This document shows positions 10,367 to 18,487 of a DNA stretch of 64,000 bases, one piece after another. The notes beneath the pieces are model-generated. The model was given only the letters and a program-made list of their open reading frames with translations. It did not search any database and had not been told where the DNA came from. Both the position numbers and the translations under genes were made by a program. This DNA is from 66-474 sp044464225 (GTDB taxonomy: Bacteria > Pseudomonadota > Gammaproteobacteria > Xanthomonadales > Rhodanobacteraceae), in the NCBI GenBank assembly GCA_044464225.1, contig JBIQLN010000008.1:62001-126000 (forward strand), in the 5' to 3' direction. Every line of letters begins with the position of its first letter. Positions within the stretch are counted from its first letter, which is position 1.

Positions 10367-10386
10367 TCGGCGCCCGTGGGCGCCGA
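10367..10386. other. GC-rich stem-loop downstream of the autotransporter
   Basis: TCGGCGCCC and GGGCGCCGA form a perfect 9-bp stem with a 2-nt loop in the 223-bp gap after the autotransporter. There is no T-run, so it could be a weak terminator or an mRNA-stabilising hairpin. The rest of the gap shows nothing else recognisable. Confidence 0.5.
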
Positions 10387-10459
10387 GACCGTTACGTTGC
10401 GCGTTTCGCATGAAAAATGCAAGACGTGCCAAATGAATTTCATGCGCTAAGATCGACCC

Positions 10460-10969
10460 ATGCATTCATTCGTCGCTCCCCGTGAATCCACCCTGCGCAG
10501 ACGCTCGTTCGCCGCGTCGCTCCTGCCCGGCCGTTTCGACTGGTTGATGGGCCTGTATGCCGAAAACCACAAGCGGCTGGCGCGGCTGTTCGCGCCGGAA
10601 CGGCTGGGTGTGGGCGAATACGTTTCATCGGTGGGCGACGGGCTCGACGTGCATCTGTCGGTGCAGGAGCGTCATCCGTATACGCTGGAACTCGGCCTGA
10701 GCTACGCGCTGCTGGACGCGAGCACCGGCCACCCAGCGCCCTCGGCACAACTGCGCACCTACCTCGATGCACACATGACGGAGGCGCTGCATTGCGAGCC
10801 CGGCCGCGAGTTGTGGCAAGTGCTGGGTCCGCTGACGCCCGCGCGCAATGTCGTGCAGCATCGCCTGCGCATGAACGGCTTCCTCAACCGCTGGCTGGAA
10901 TACCTGGCCGAGCAGGGCCATTCGTTGGCCACGCTGGAACGCCTGCCGCGGGTGTCCGAGGCGGCCTGA
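10460..10969 (+). CDS. DUF1249-family protein (YqiB-like)
   Basis: A 169-residue soluble protein with the DUF1249 layout: 'FDWLMGLYAENHKRLARLF' near the start, 'ERHPYTLELGLSYALLD' in the middle and 'HRLRMNGFLNRWLEYLAEQG' near the end. E. coli YqiB belongs to this family, where it sits beside the NudF-CpdA genes; its biochemical function is not established. Here it is alone between the autotransporter and a convergent peptidase gene, separated from the latter by a strong bidirectional terminator. Family assignment is good; function unknown. Confidence 0.85.
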   Translation: MHSFVAPRESTLRRRSFAASLLPGRFDWLMGLYAENHKRLARLFAPERLGVGEYVSSVGDGLDVHLSVQERHPYTLELGLSYALLDASTGHPAPSAQLRTYLDAHMTEALHCEPGRELWQVLGPLTPARNVVQHRLRMNGFLNRWLEYLAEQGHSLATLERLPRVSEAA

Positions 10970-11083
10970 GGCCAGGCTGCCGCTTGCCCCGCGACGGGGA
11001 TCAAAAATGCGGTGTCTCATGGCGTGTGCGCATGGCGGTTCGACTTCGCCCGCCGCGAGCTGCGCTCGACATGAACCGGCACC

Positions 11084-11117
11084 CGAAACCAGGCCCGCAA
11101 AAGCGGGCCTGGTTTCG
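11084..11117. terminator. Bidirectional terminator-type hairpin between convergent genes
   Basis: A perfect 15-bp inverted repeat (CGAAACCAGGCCCGC with its complement) around an AAAA loop lies between the DUF1249 gene and the convergent M3 peptidase. The stem ends in AAACC/GGTTT, so each strand has a short T-tract. It can serve both transcripts. Confidence 0.85.
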
Positions 11118-11137
11118 CGCTTGCTGGGTTTCCGCAA

Positions 11138-13324
11138 TCAGCCGTCCTTCGAATCCAGGCCGCGGCGTTCCAGTAGCGGTTCGATGCGAGGCGCGTGGCC
11201 GGCGAAGTCGCTGAAAAGTTCCATCGCATCCTTGCTGCCGCCCTGCGACAGCAGTTTCGCGCGGAAGCGGTCGCCGTTCTCACGGGTCAGGCCGCCGTGC
11301 TGCTTGAACCATTCGACGGTGTTCGCGTCCAGTACCTCCGACCAGATGTAGGCGTAGTAGCCCGCCGAGTAGCCGCCCATGATGTGGCTGAAGTAGGGCG
11401 TGCGATAGCGCGGCGGAACCGGCGCGAAATCGGTTCCGTTGGCTTTCAATGCCGCCGCTTCGAATGCCATCACGCCGTCCGCTTCGGGCACCTTGTCGGC
11501 GCCGATCTGGTGCCAGCTCTGGTCGAGCATCGCGGCGCCGAGGTATTCGGTGGTGGCGAAACCCTGGTTGAACTTCGAGGTCGCCAGCACCTTGTCCAGC
11601 AATTCCTGCGGCATCGGTGCGCCGGTCTCGTGGTGCTTCGCGTAGTGCGCGAGCACGCTCGGCCAGTCCGCCCACATCTCGTTCACCTGCGACGGGAACT
11701 CCACGAAATCGCGCGGCACGCTGGTGCCCGAGAAGTACGGATACTTCACGTTCGAGAACATGCCGTGCAATGCGTGGCCGAACTCGTGGAACATCGTGGT
11801 CACTTCATCCCATGTCATCAGGGTCGGGCCATTGGCCGGCTTGGTGATGTTGAGGTGGTTGGCGACCACCGGCAGGTCGCCGGTGAGTTCCGACTGGCTC
11901 ACGTACGCGTTCATCCACGCACCGCCGCGCTTGGACGGACGCGCGTACGGATCGAACAGGAAGATCGCGAGCTGGCTGCCATCCTCGTTGAACACGTCGT
12001 ACACCAGCACGTCGGGGTTGTAGACCGGGAGGTCGGTGCGCTGCTTGAAGCTGATGCCGTACTCCTGGTTCGCAGCGTAGAACACGCCGTTCTCCAGCAC
12101 GTTCTTCATCTCGAAATACGGCTTCAACTGGCTCTCGTCGAACGCGAATTTGTCGGCGCGCACCTTCTCGGTGTAATACGACCAGTCCCACGCGGCCAGC
12201 TTGAACGTCGGTTCGCCCTTGGCGGCCTGGGTCTTGTCGATCATCGCCTGCAGGTCGGCGGCCTCGCGCCTGGCGTTGGCGACCGCCGGCGGTGCCAGCT
12301 TGCCCAGCATGTCGTTTACCGCCTCGGGAGTTTTCGCGGTCTGGTTGGCGAGGCTGTAAGCCGCCCAGTTGGGATAACCCATCATTTGCGCCTTTTCGGC
12401 GCGCAGCTTCATCACCTTCGAAACCACCCCGGTGTTGTCGTACTGGTTGCCGCAGCTGCCGCGGACCAGCGATGCCTCGTAGATGCGCTGGCGCAGCGCG
12501 CGATCGTCGAGCTGTGCGATCACCGGCTGGAGGGTGGTGTTGACCAGCGCGATCACGTACTTGCCTTCCAGGCCACGTGACTTGGCGGCCTCGGCGGCGG
12601 CGTCGATCTGCGGGTCGGTGAGGCCGGCAAGTTCCTCGCGGCTTTCCACCACCACGGCCGAATCGTTCACCTCGGCCAGCACGTTCTGGCTGAATTCCGT
12701 GCCGAGTTTCGCCAGTTCGCCGTTGATCGCCTTCAGGCGCACCTTGTCGGCGTCGGAAAGCTGCGCGCCGGCGCGGACGAAATCGTCGTGGTAGCGTTCG
12801 ATCAGTCGCAGGCCCTGCGGGTCGAGGCCCAGCGAAGCGCGGCTGTCGTACAGCTTCTGCACGCGTGCGAACAGTTTCGGGTTCAGCATGATCGCGTCGC
12901 GGTGGGCGGACAATTTCGGCGCGTATTCAGCCTGGATGGCCTTCTTGGTGTCGTTGTTCTCGACTCCCGACAGGCTGAAGAAAACGGTGGTGGCGCGATC
13001 GAGGATCCGACCGGATTTCTCCATCGCGATGATGGTGTTGTCGAACGTGGGTTCGGAGTCGTCGTTGGCGATCGCCTCGATTTCCCGGAGGTGCTCGGCC
13101 ATGCCGCGGTCGAACGCGGGGGCGTAGTCGGAATCCTTGATCTTGTCGAACTGCGGGAAGTGCAGCGGCAGTGGGCTTTCGGTGAAGAACGGGTTGCCCG
13201 ATTCGGTGCTCGCGGTTTGCGACGGCGTTGCGCCCGATTCGGATTCCTTGTTGGCGTCGGTCGTGCTGGCGCAACCGGCCAGGAGACCGGTCAACGCGAG
13301 GGCCAGCGTCAGCGAAGATTTCAT
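11138..13324 (-). CDS. M3-family zinc metallopeptidase lipoprotein (Dcp-like peptidyl-dipeptidase)
   Basis: A 728-residue exported peptidase. The first 18 residues are a lipoprotein signal with lipobox LLAGC (Cys18), followed by a Ser/Thr-rich linker. The thimet-oligopeptidase fold follows; the zinc site HEFGH lies near residue 512 ('MFHEFGHALHGMFSNV') with a downstream Glu ligand expected in 'FVEFPSQVNEMW'. The C-terminal 'SHIMGGYSAGYYAYIWSEVL' is characteristic of Dcp/OpdA. The likely job is trimming peptides in the periplasm. ATG 13324 is fixed by the signal peptide; the longer upstream frame is not plausible. Convergent with the DUF1249 gene; downstream of the tRNA operon terminator. Confidence 0.93.
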   Translation of the reverse strand: MKSSLTLALALTGLLAGCASTTDANKESESGATPSQTASTESGNPFFTESPLPLHFPQFDKIKDSDYAPAFDRGMAEHLREIEAIANDDSEPTFDNTIIAMEKSGRILDRATTVFFSLSGVENNDTKKAIQAEYAPKLSAHRDAIMLNPKLFARVQKLYDSRASLGLDPQGLRLIERYHDDFVRAGAQLSDADKVRLKAINGELAKLGTEFSQNVLAEVNDSAVVVESREELAGLTDPQIDAAAEAAKSRGLEGKYVIALVNTTLQPVIAQLDDRALRQRIYEASLVRGSCGNQYDNTGVVSKVMKLRAEKAQMMGYPNWAAYSLANQTAKTPEAVNDMLGKLAPPAVANARREAADLQAMIDKTQAAKGEPTFKLAAWDWSYYTEKVRADKFAFDESQLKPYFEMKNVLENGVFYAANQEYGISFKQRTDLPVYNPDVLVYDVFNEDGSQLAIFLFDPYARPSKRGGAWMNAYVSQSELTGDLPVVANHLNITKPANGPTLMTWDEVTTMFHEFGHALHGMFSNVKYPYFSGTSVPRDFVEFPSQVNEMWADWPSVLAHYAKHHETGAPMPQELLDKVLATSKFNQGFATTEYLGAAMLDQSWHQIGADKVPEADGVMAFEAAALKANGTDFAPVPPRYRTPYFSHIMGGYSAGYYAYIWSEVLDANTVEWFKQHGGLTRENGDRFRAKLLSQGGSKDAMELFSDFAGHAPRIEPLLERRGLDSKDG

Positions 13325-13430
13325 CGTTGCGGACTCTTTGGGGTAAGAATGGCCATCGTACCCAAGGCCCGCGGTTTTTGCCCGTGACCAAAGCCACGTA
13401 TGCCTTGTTGCGTGGATCCCGTGCGGACAC

Positions 13431-13455
13431 AAAAAAGCCCGCGCACGGCGGGCTT
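13431..13455 (-). terminator. Terminator of the tRNA operon
   Basis: On the minus strand AAGCCCGC, a 5-nt loop and GCGGGCTT are followed by TTTT, 19 nt past the encoded CCA of tRNA-Asp. This ends the Ala-Glu-Asp tRNA transcript before the peptidase gene. Confidence 0.9.
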
Positions 13456-13473
13456 GGAGAAGCACATCAGAAC

Positions 13474-13550
13474 TGGCGGAGCGGACGGGACTCGAACCCG
13501 CGACCTCCGGCGTGACAGGCCAGCATTCTAACCAGCTGAACTACCGCTCC
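13474..13550 (-). tRNA. tRNA-Asp (GTC)
   Basis: A 77-nt tRNA read on the minus strand. Acceptor GGAGCGG pairs with CCGCTCC, the discriminator is G and CCA is encoded (13474-13476). The anticodon loop CTGTCAC contains GTC, and the T-arm GGTTCGAGTCC is canonical. It is the last of three tRNAs in the operon. Confidence 0.97.
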
Positions 13551-13656
13551 GTCGTCCTGAAAAACCTGGTTGCACAACCGTTACGTTCGCATGCGGCGTA
13601 TTGCGTGTTCCGAGCCGCACATTTTACTTGCATCACCACGTGCCATGGCAACACCA

Positions 13657-13732
13657 TGGCGTCCCCACGGGGATTCGAACCCCGGTCGCCACCGTGAAAG
13701 GGTGGTGTCCTAGGCCTCTAGACGATGGGGAC
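13657..13732 (-). tRNA. tRNA-Glu (TTC)
   Basis: A 76-nt tRNA on the minus strand. It has 5' GTCCCCATCGTCTAGAGG, anticodon loop CTTTCAC (TTC), T-arm GGTTCGAATCC, acceptor TGGGGAC plus G, and encoded CCA at 13657-13659. It is second in the operon. Confidence 0.97.
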
Positions 13733-13744
13733 AGCGTGGGGATT

Positions 13745-13820
<76 letters not shown>

Positions 13821-13836
13821 ACGCTGGGAACGCGAA

Positions 13837-13865
13837 AGAATAGGTGCGGTCGATTTCAGCGTCAA
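13837..13865 (-). promoter_or_regulatory. Sigma-70 promoter of the tRNA operon
   Basis: On the minus strand TTGACG, a 17-bp spacer and TATTCT lie 17 bp before the first tRNA. Both hexamers are close to consensus with ideal spacing. The following TTTCGCGTTCCC is a plausible start region; no clear stringent GC discriminator is visible. Confidence 0.85.
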
Positions 13866-13910
13866 GTATTTTGCGTGAAAATCGTTCGCGCATGACCCAA
13901 GGGAGGGACG

Positions 13911-15677
13911 GTGCACGAAATCCAGTTTATTCGCGACCTCGCCTGCGTGATGCTGGCGGCAGGCGTGGTGGTGGTGCTGTTTCCGCGGTTGCGCTTGCCG
14001 GTGCTGCTCGGCTACATCGTGGCCGGCGTGTTGATCGGGCCGCACATGCCGTGGCGGTTCCTGACCGACCAGCGCACCATGCAGTCCATCGCCAACCTCG
14101 GCGTGGTGCTGTTGATGTTCACGCTGGGGCTGGATTCGAACCTCCGCAAGTTGCGGGCGCTGGGCATCGGGGTGATGCTGGCGGCGCTGGTGGAGGCCGG
14201 ATTCATGCTGTGGCTTGGCATCGAGATCGGACGCCTCGCCGGCATGAGCCCGCGCGAGTCGCTGTTCCTCGGCGGCGTGATCTGTTTTTCGTCCACCATG
14301 ATCGCGCTGCGCACGGTCGGCGATCGCGGCTGGCGCGGCCAGCCTTTCGTCACCGGCATGGTCGGGATGCTGGTATCCGAAGAAGTGCTGACGGTCGTAC
14401 TGATCACGGTGCTCAGTGCGATCGCCGCCGGCAGCGCGGACACCACGGACATCGCGTTCACGGTGTTGTGGCGGATGCTGCTGTTCGTCGCGGTGGCGCT
14501 GGTGCTCGGATTGTTGCTGCTGCCGCGGCTGCTGGACTGGCTGGCCAGGCGGGGTCGCGATGAACCGCTGCTGGTCACCGCGCTGGGCATTTGCTTCGGT
14601 GCCTGCCTGTTGGCGGTGTGGGAAGGTTTCAGCGTGGCACTCGGTGCGTTTCTCGCGGGGGTGGTGGTGGCGCCCGCACGTTGCTCGGACCGCATCGTGC
14701 GCCTGGTGCGACCGGTGCGCGACATGTTCGCGGCGATCTTCTTCGTCGCGATCGGCTTGTTGCTCGATCCCACCCAGATGCTGCCATGGATCGGACCGGC
14801 ATTGGGTTTGGCACTGGCGGTCATCGTGGGCAAGACGCTTGCATGCAGCGTGGGCGCGTTCGTCTGCGCGGGGCGCGGCGCGCGCGAGGCGTTGCGCACG
14901 GGTTTGACGATGGCGCAGATCGGGGAATTTTCGTTCGTGATCGCTTCGCTCGGGATTGCTGCGGGTGCGGTCGGCAAATTCCTTTATCCGCTCACGGTAA
15001 CGGCGGCGGTGGTATGCATGCTGGTGTCTCCGCTGTTGCTGCGGGTCGAGCCGTTGATCCTGGCCGGCTTGCGACGCGCGACGCCCACGTCGGTGCATTC
15101 GCTGGCCGTGGGTTATCACGAATGGGTCAACGGCACCGCATCCGCGCAGGGCGACGTGATGCTGGCCAAGATGCTGCGCCGGTTGCTATGGCATATCGCG
15201 GTGAACCTGGTGTTGGTGTGCGCGGTGTTCGCGATCGGCGCGTTCGTCAGTGCGATGTTGCCGCACTGGTGGCCGCACATTCCGTTGTCGCGCGTGGTGC
15301 GGCGCTCGTTGATATGGGCGATTGCGCTGTTCGTGTCGCTGCCGATGCTGATCGCGGTCTATCGCAAGGCCGATGCGCTGGGCATGTTGCTGGCGGAACT
15401 CGGCATCAGCGAACAGGTCCACGGCGTGCGTACCGCCGGGCTTCGACGGGTGCTCGGGAAACTGGTGCCGCTGGCATCGCTTGCAGGCATGGCCTTGCTC
15501 GTGAGCGCGCTGGGCAGCAGCATCCTGCCGCCGCGCGGGGTGCTGGTCGCCTTGCTTGCCATCGGCGCATTCACGGTCTGGTTCCTGTGGGGCTCGCTGG
15601 TGCGCGTGCACGCGCGCATGCAGGCGGCATTGCGCGATTTGATGCAGCAGGAGCACGATCCTTCTTCGCCTCCGTAG
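13911..15677 (+). CDS. CPA2-family monovalent cation/proton antiporter
   Basis: A 588-residue inner-membrane protein. The first about 385 residues are a 12-13-helix Na+/H+ exchanger domain: 'LPVLLGYIVAGVLIGPH', 'LGVVLLMFTLGLDSNLRKL', 'CFSSTMIALRTVGDRG' and 'GEFSFVIASLGI', as in YbaL/RosB/KefB. Unlike KefB or YbaL it has no TrkA-N (RCK) nucleotide-binding domain; instead four more hydrophobic segments occupy residues about 425-570. The GTG start at 13911 has a strong ribosome site (GGGAGGGA). Ion specificity, K+ or Na+, cannot be told from sequence. It stands alone, divergent from the tRNA operon. Confidence 0.9.
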   Translation: MHEIQFIRDLACVMLAAGVVVVLFPRLRLPVLLGYIVAGVLIGPHMPWRFLTDQRTMQSIANLGVVLLMFTLGLDSNLRKLRALGIGVMLAALVEAGFMLWLGIEIGRLAGMSPRESLFLGGVICFSSTMIALRTVGDRGWRGQPFVTGMVGMLVSEEVLTVVLITVLSAIAAGSADTTDIAFTVLWRMLLFVAVALVLGLLLLPRLLDWLARRGRDEPLLVTALGICFGACLLAVWEGFSVALGAFLAGVVVAPARCSDRIVRLVRPVRDMFAAIFFVAIGLLLDPTQMLPWIGPALGLALAVIVGKTLACSVGAFVCAGRGAREALRTGLTMAQIGEFSFVIASLGIAAGAVGKFLYPLTVTAAVVCMLVSPLLLRVEPLILAGLRRATPTSVHSLAVGYHEWVNGTASAQGDVMLAKMLRRLLWHIAVNLVLVCAVFAIGAFVSAMLPHWWPHIPLSRVVRRSLIWAIALFVSLPMLIAVYRKADALGMLLAELGISEQVHGVRTAGLRRVLGKLVPLASLAGMALLVSALGSSILPPRGVLVALLAIGAFTVWFLWGSLVRVHARMQAALRDLMQQEHDPSSPP

Positions 15678-15887
15678 CGTCCGCGTGGACGAAGTGCGCC
15701 GGACGCCTGAAATCTGCGCACCAGAACCCCCCCCCGGCGTTCAGCGCTTCGCTGACAACCAGAGGGGCCGGTCCCGGTGGCGCCTTGCGACCGCGTCGGC
15801 AGATCTGCCACGCGGACGCCGCAGCGGCGCGAGTGACACGCGACGAGCAAGGGCCTTTTCACCGTCTGCAACGACGGGCGAAGCGTT

Positions 15888-17720
15888 TCAACGTTTCGGC
15901 GTGTCGGCGGTACACCCCGACAGAGTCTGCGGCTTGCACGCGAACGGCAACTGGTCGACCGGCTTCCCGGCCAGCGTGTTGTCGATCCACTTGTTCACGA
16001 CTTCCTTCAGGATCGCCATCGGCAGGCTGCCCTGGCCGAGCACCACGTCATCGAAGTTCCTGAGGTTGTACTTGTCGCGGAGCTTCTGCTTCGCCTCGTC
16101 CCGCAGTTGCAGGATCACCTGCTCGCCGATCATGTACGACAGCGCCTGGCCGGGCCACACGATGTAGCGGTCGACTTCGGTTGCGATGTTCTGGTCGGCC
16201 AGCGCGGTGTTGTCCTGCATGTACTTCACGGCCTGTGCGCGGGTCCAGCCGTCCTCGTGGATGCCGGTATCCACCACCAGCCGCACCGCGCGCCACATCT
16301 GGTAATTCAGGTAACCGAATTTCGAATACGGGTCCTTGTCGTACAGGCCCATCGGTTTGTCGCACAAGGTTTCCGAATACAGCGCCCAGCCCTCGCCGAA
16401 CGCGTTGTAGTACGCGTAGCGGCGGAACTTCGGGAGGTTGTCCAGTTCCTGGGCCACCGGGATCTGCAGATTGTGGCCGGGCCGGCCTTCGTGGCAGGTC
16501 AGCACCTGGATCGAATATTTCGGGCGCGTTTCCGGCTTGAAGAGGTTCACGCTCATGTACGGCACGTCCGCATAGGCGGGGTAGGTGTTGGGGGCCAGTG
16601 ACGCGGGGATCACGCGTACGCCCCACGGCTGCCGCGGCTGCAGCCACAGGCTCAACACCTCGGTGAGGTGCGGGTCGATGCGCTTGGCCGCGGCGCGGTA
16701 CGCCATCAACAGCTCGTCCGGATCGGTGTAATGGAACTTCGGATCGGTGCGCAGGTAGTGCACGAATTCCTTGTAGCTGCCCTTGAAGCCGATCTGCCTG
16801 AACACCGCCTCCATTTCGCCGTGGATCTGCGCGACCAGCTTCAGGCCCATGTCATGGACCTGGCGGGGTGTCATGTCGGTGGTGGTGTAGTGGCGCACGA
16901 GGTACGCGTAATAGTCCGCGCCGCCGGGCAGGTTGGACACGCCGGCCTTGCTGCGGGCATGCGGCAGGTAATCGTCCTCGAAGAACTTCAGGAATTTCGC
17001 ATAGGAGGGATTCACCACGCGGGTGATCGCCTCGCGCGCCTCGCGTTGCAGCTTCGCCTGCTGGTCGGCGGGAATGGAATCCGGCAGGTCCTTGAACGGC
17101 GCGTAGAACGGGCTTTGCGCAGGATCATCGGCGATGTTGGCCTTGATCTCGTCCGGCACGCGTTCCATCACCATGCGCGGCTGGCTGATGCCCCTGTCGA
17201 TCGCCTGTTGCAGCCGTTCGGTGAAAGCCGCGAGATACGGGCCCACCGCATTCAACTTGTGGATCAGGGTTTCGTAACCCTTGGCGTTGTCGAAGTGCTC
17301 GTTCCTGAAATCGTCGCCCGCGAGCTGCGGTCCCCACAACTGCGTGATCAGGCCCTGCGCCTCGTCCGGATACGCCGCGGCCGCAATGGCGTCGTCCAGT
17401 TGGTACTGGAACAGGCGCCAGCTCAACTGGTCGGTCGGGTCCAGCTTCGAGCGGTCGATCTTCTTCAGTGCGGCCAGATTCGCCTTGGCCTGCGCCAACT
17501 GTTCCTGCTCGTGCGCGATGCTGGGATCGCCCCACAGCCGTTTGTAATCGGTCGTGCCCACCGGCGGCTTGGCATGTTGCTCGTTCCAGGCCTTGTCGAA
17601 CAGCGCGTGCAGTTGCGCGGCGGGTGTGTTCGCGGTTCGCGCCGATGAAGGCGGAGCGGCGGCGATGACGGCCGGCGAGGCGAAGGCAAGTGCAATGGCG
17701 AGCGTGAAGGCGTGGCGCAT
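15888..17720 (-). CDS. DUF885-family exported protein (metallopeptidase-like)
   Basis: A 610-residue protein with a cleavable signal peptide ('MRHAFTLAIALAFASPAVIA'). The DUF885 signature is clear: 'VLTCHEGRPGHNLQ' near residue 408 provides the HExxPGH zinc-like motif, and 'YYNAFGEGWALYSETLC' provides the downstream Glu. Such proteins are thought to be periplasmic zinc carboxypeptidase-like enzymes, though few have been tested. ATG 17720 is chosen from the signal sequence and an upstream GGGGAA. The 210-bp gap to the antiporter gene contains a run of nine C (15727-15735) and small dyads but no recognisable gene. Confidence 0.88.
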   Translation of the reverse strand: MRHAFTLAIALAFASPAVIAAAPPSSARTANTPAAQLHALFDKAWNEQHAKPPVGTTDYKRLWGDPSIAHEQEQLAQAKANLAALKKIDRSKLDPTDQLSWRLFQYQLDDAIAAAAYPDEAQGLITQLWGPQLAGDDFRNEHFDNAKGYETLIHKLNAVGPYLAAFTERLQQAIDRGISQPRMVMERVPDEIKANIADDPAQSPFYAPFKDLPDSIPADQQAKLQREAREAITRVVNPSYAKFLKFFEDDYLPHARSKAGVSNLPGGADYYAYLVRHYTTTDMTPRQVHDMGLKLVAQIHGEMEAVFRQIGFKGSYKEFVHYLRTDPKFHYTDPDELLMAYRAAAKRIDPHLTEVLSLWLQPRQPWGVRVIPASLAPNTYPAYADVPYMSVNLFKPETRPKYSIQVLTCHEGRPGHNLQIPVAQELDNLPKFRRYAYYNAFGEGWALYSETLCDKPMGLYDKDPYSKFGYLNYQMWRAVRLVVDTGIHEDGWTRAQAVKYMQDNTALADQNIATEVDRYIVWPGQALSYMIGEQVILQLRDEAKQKLRDKYNLRNFDDVVLGQGSLPMAILKEVVNKWIDNTLAGKPVDQLPFACKPQTLSGCTADTPKR

Positions 17721-17823
17721 CAGCAATTCCCCGGAAGTCGATCGTCGACTATAGCGCCAGCCCCAAACCCGGGACGTGTGCCGAAAGTCGATGAGCGCGA
17801 ATTGTCGAATTTGCGCCAGACGC

Positions 17824-17846
17824 AAAAAAGCCCGCGCAAGGCGGGC
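17824..17846 (-). terminator. Intrinsic terminator, second one downstream of tmRNA
   Basis: On the minus strand GCCCGC, a 5-nt loop and GCGGGC are followed by six T. It sits behind a copy of the tmRNA 3'-terminal sequence rather than behind a gene, so it may be the original ssrA terminator displaced by a past insertion, or a backup terminator. Confidence 0.8.
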
Positions 17847-17871
17847 ATTTTGGCCTGGTGGAGGCGGCGGA

Positions 17872-17945
17872 ATATTCGCGCCATCCGTATCCGTGGCGCT
17901 CGCCCTTCGCCACGGCGCGGCTCAGGGCCGCCTTCTGCGTTCAGA
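17872..17945. repeat. Dispersed intergenic repeat, copy A
   Basis: Shares blocks with the complement of 45851-45940: ATTCGCGCCATCC, TGGCGC, CCCTTCGC and GCGCGGCTCAGGGCCGCCTT (then C[T/G]GCGTTC). It is not coding in either place. It lies between the two copies of the tmRNA 3' end, so it may have arrived with or into that scar. Confidence 0.7.
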
Positions 17946-18000
17946 ATCGGCTGTCCTGCCGATTTTGTCGAACCAGGGGGTTCTTTCCCGACTGCCCCCA

Positions 18001-18030
18001 AAAAGAACGAAAGCCGCCCAAAGGCGGCTT
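18001..18030 (-). terminator. tmRNA terminator
   Basis: On the minus strand AAGCCGCC, a 4-nt loop and GGCGGCTT are followed by TCGTTCTTTTT, 8 nt beyond the mature tmRNA 3' end. Typical intrinsic terminator. Confidence 0.85.
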
Positions 18031-18038
18031 CGCATTTC

Positions 18039-18393
18039 TGGTGGAGGCGGGGGGAATCGAACCCCCGTCCGAGGACGCTCCGCGCCCGGCGCTACATGCT
18101 TAGTCCAGCGTTCAGTCTCGCCCCGAAGCAGCACGCTGGACGAAGCGCACCGCGGGACCAGCGGGTTTTGTTTTAGCCATCAGCCGACCAGCGGCAACCG
18201 ATGGCGATCCCGTGATGATGACCCTACATCCACGAGCACGGGCACAAGTGGGTTCGGGGCTTACGCCTTAAGCGGCGAGAGCGTAGACGTCGTCGTTGGC
18301 GTCTGATTGTTTGCCATCGGATTAACGAGGAAGATGACGCCCTCGGCATGCTCCAAGCTACTTCACAGCCCCCGTCGAAGCCAGGTCGCCCCC
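18039..18393 (-). ncRNA. ssrA: Transfer-messenger RNA
   Basis: A 355-nt tmRNA on the minus strand. The 5' GGGGGCG pairs with 3' CGCCTCC followed by A and encoded CCA (18039-18041); GGTTCGATTCC is the T-arm. The resume frame is GCC AAC GAC GAC GTC TAC GCT CTC GCC GCT TAA, giving the tag ANDDVYALAA, close to the enterobacterial ANDENYALAA. With SmpB (19418-19909) it rescues stalled ribosomes. An antisense open frame with the residues 'GGIEPPSEDA' over its 3' end is a well-known artefact and is not annotated. Confidence 0.97.
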
Positions 18394-18403
18394 GGGGAAG
18401 GCA

Positions 18404-18432
18404 ATGATGTGGGCGCGGGTGCGGGAAATCAA
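18404..18432 (-). promoter_or_regulatory. Probable ssrA promoter
   Basis: On the minus strand TTGATT, a 17-bp spacer and CATCAT end 11 bp before the mature tmRNA start. Four of six bases match the -10 consensus. It overlaps the ATG at 18404, which argues that the divergent sulfotransferase starts further in. Confidence 0.6.
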
Positions 18433-18487
18433 TCGCGGCGGCTGGCATCATGCCTGGTTCGTTCATCGCGCAATGACGGCACAACGC

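Larger units (their letters stand above)
17855..18050. repeat. Direct duplication of the tmRNA 3' end (att-like scar)
   Basis: The 13-bp sequence CTGGTGGAGGCGG occurs at 17855-17867 and at 18038-18050, where it is the 3' end of tmRNA including the encoded CCA. Each copy is followed on the minus strand by its own terminator. The 183-bp displacement resembles the direct repeats left when an element integrates in ssrA and is later lost. No integrase is present. Chance duplication is possible. Confidence 0.5.

Noticed and set aside
15727..15735. Run of nine C as a phase-variation tract
   Set aside because: Intergenic, at the 3' ends of both neighbouring genes; no frame or promoter depends on it.
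17858..18103. Open frame across the tmRNA 3' end with residues 'GGIEPPSEDA'
   Set aside because: Antisense of tmRNA; a well-known spurious protein.
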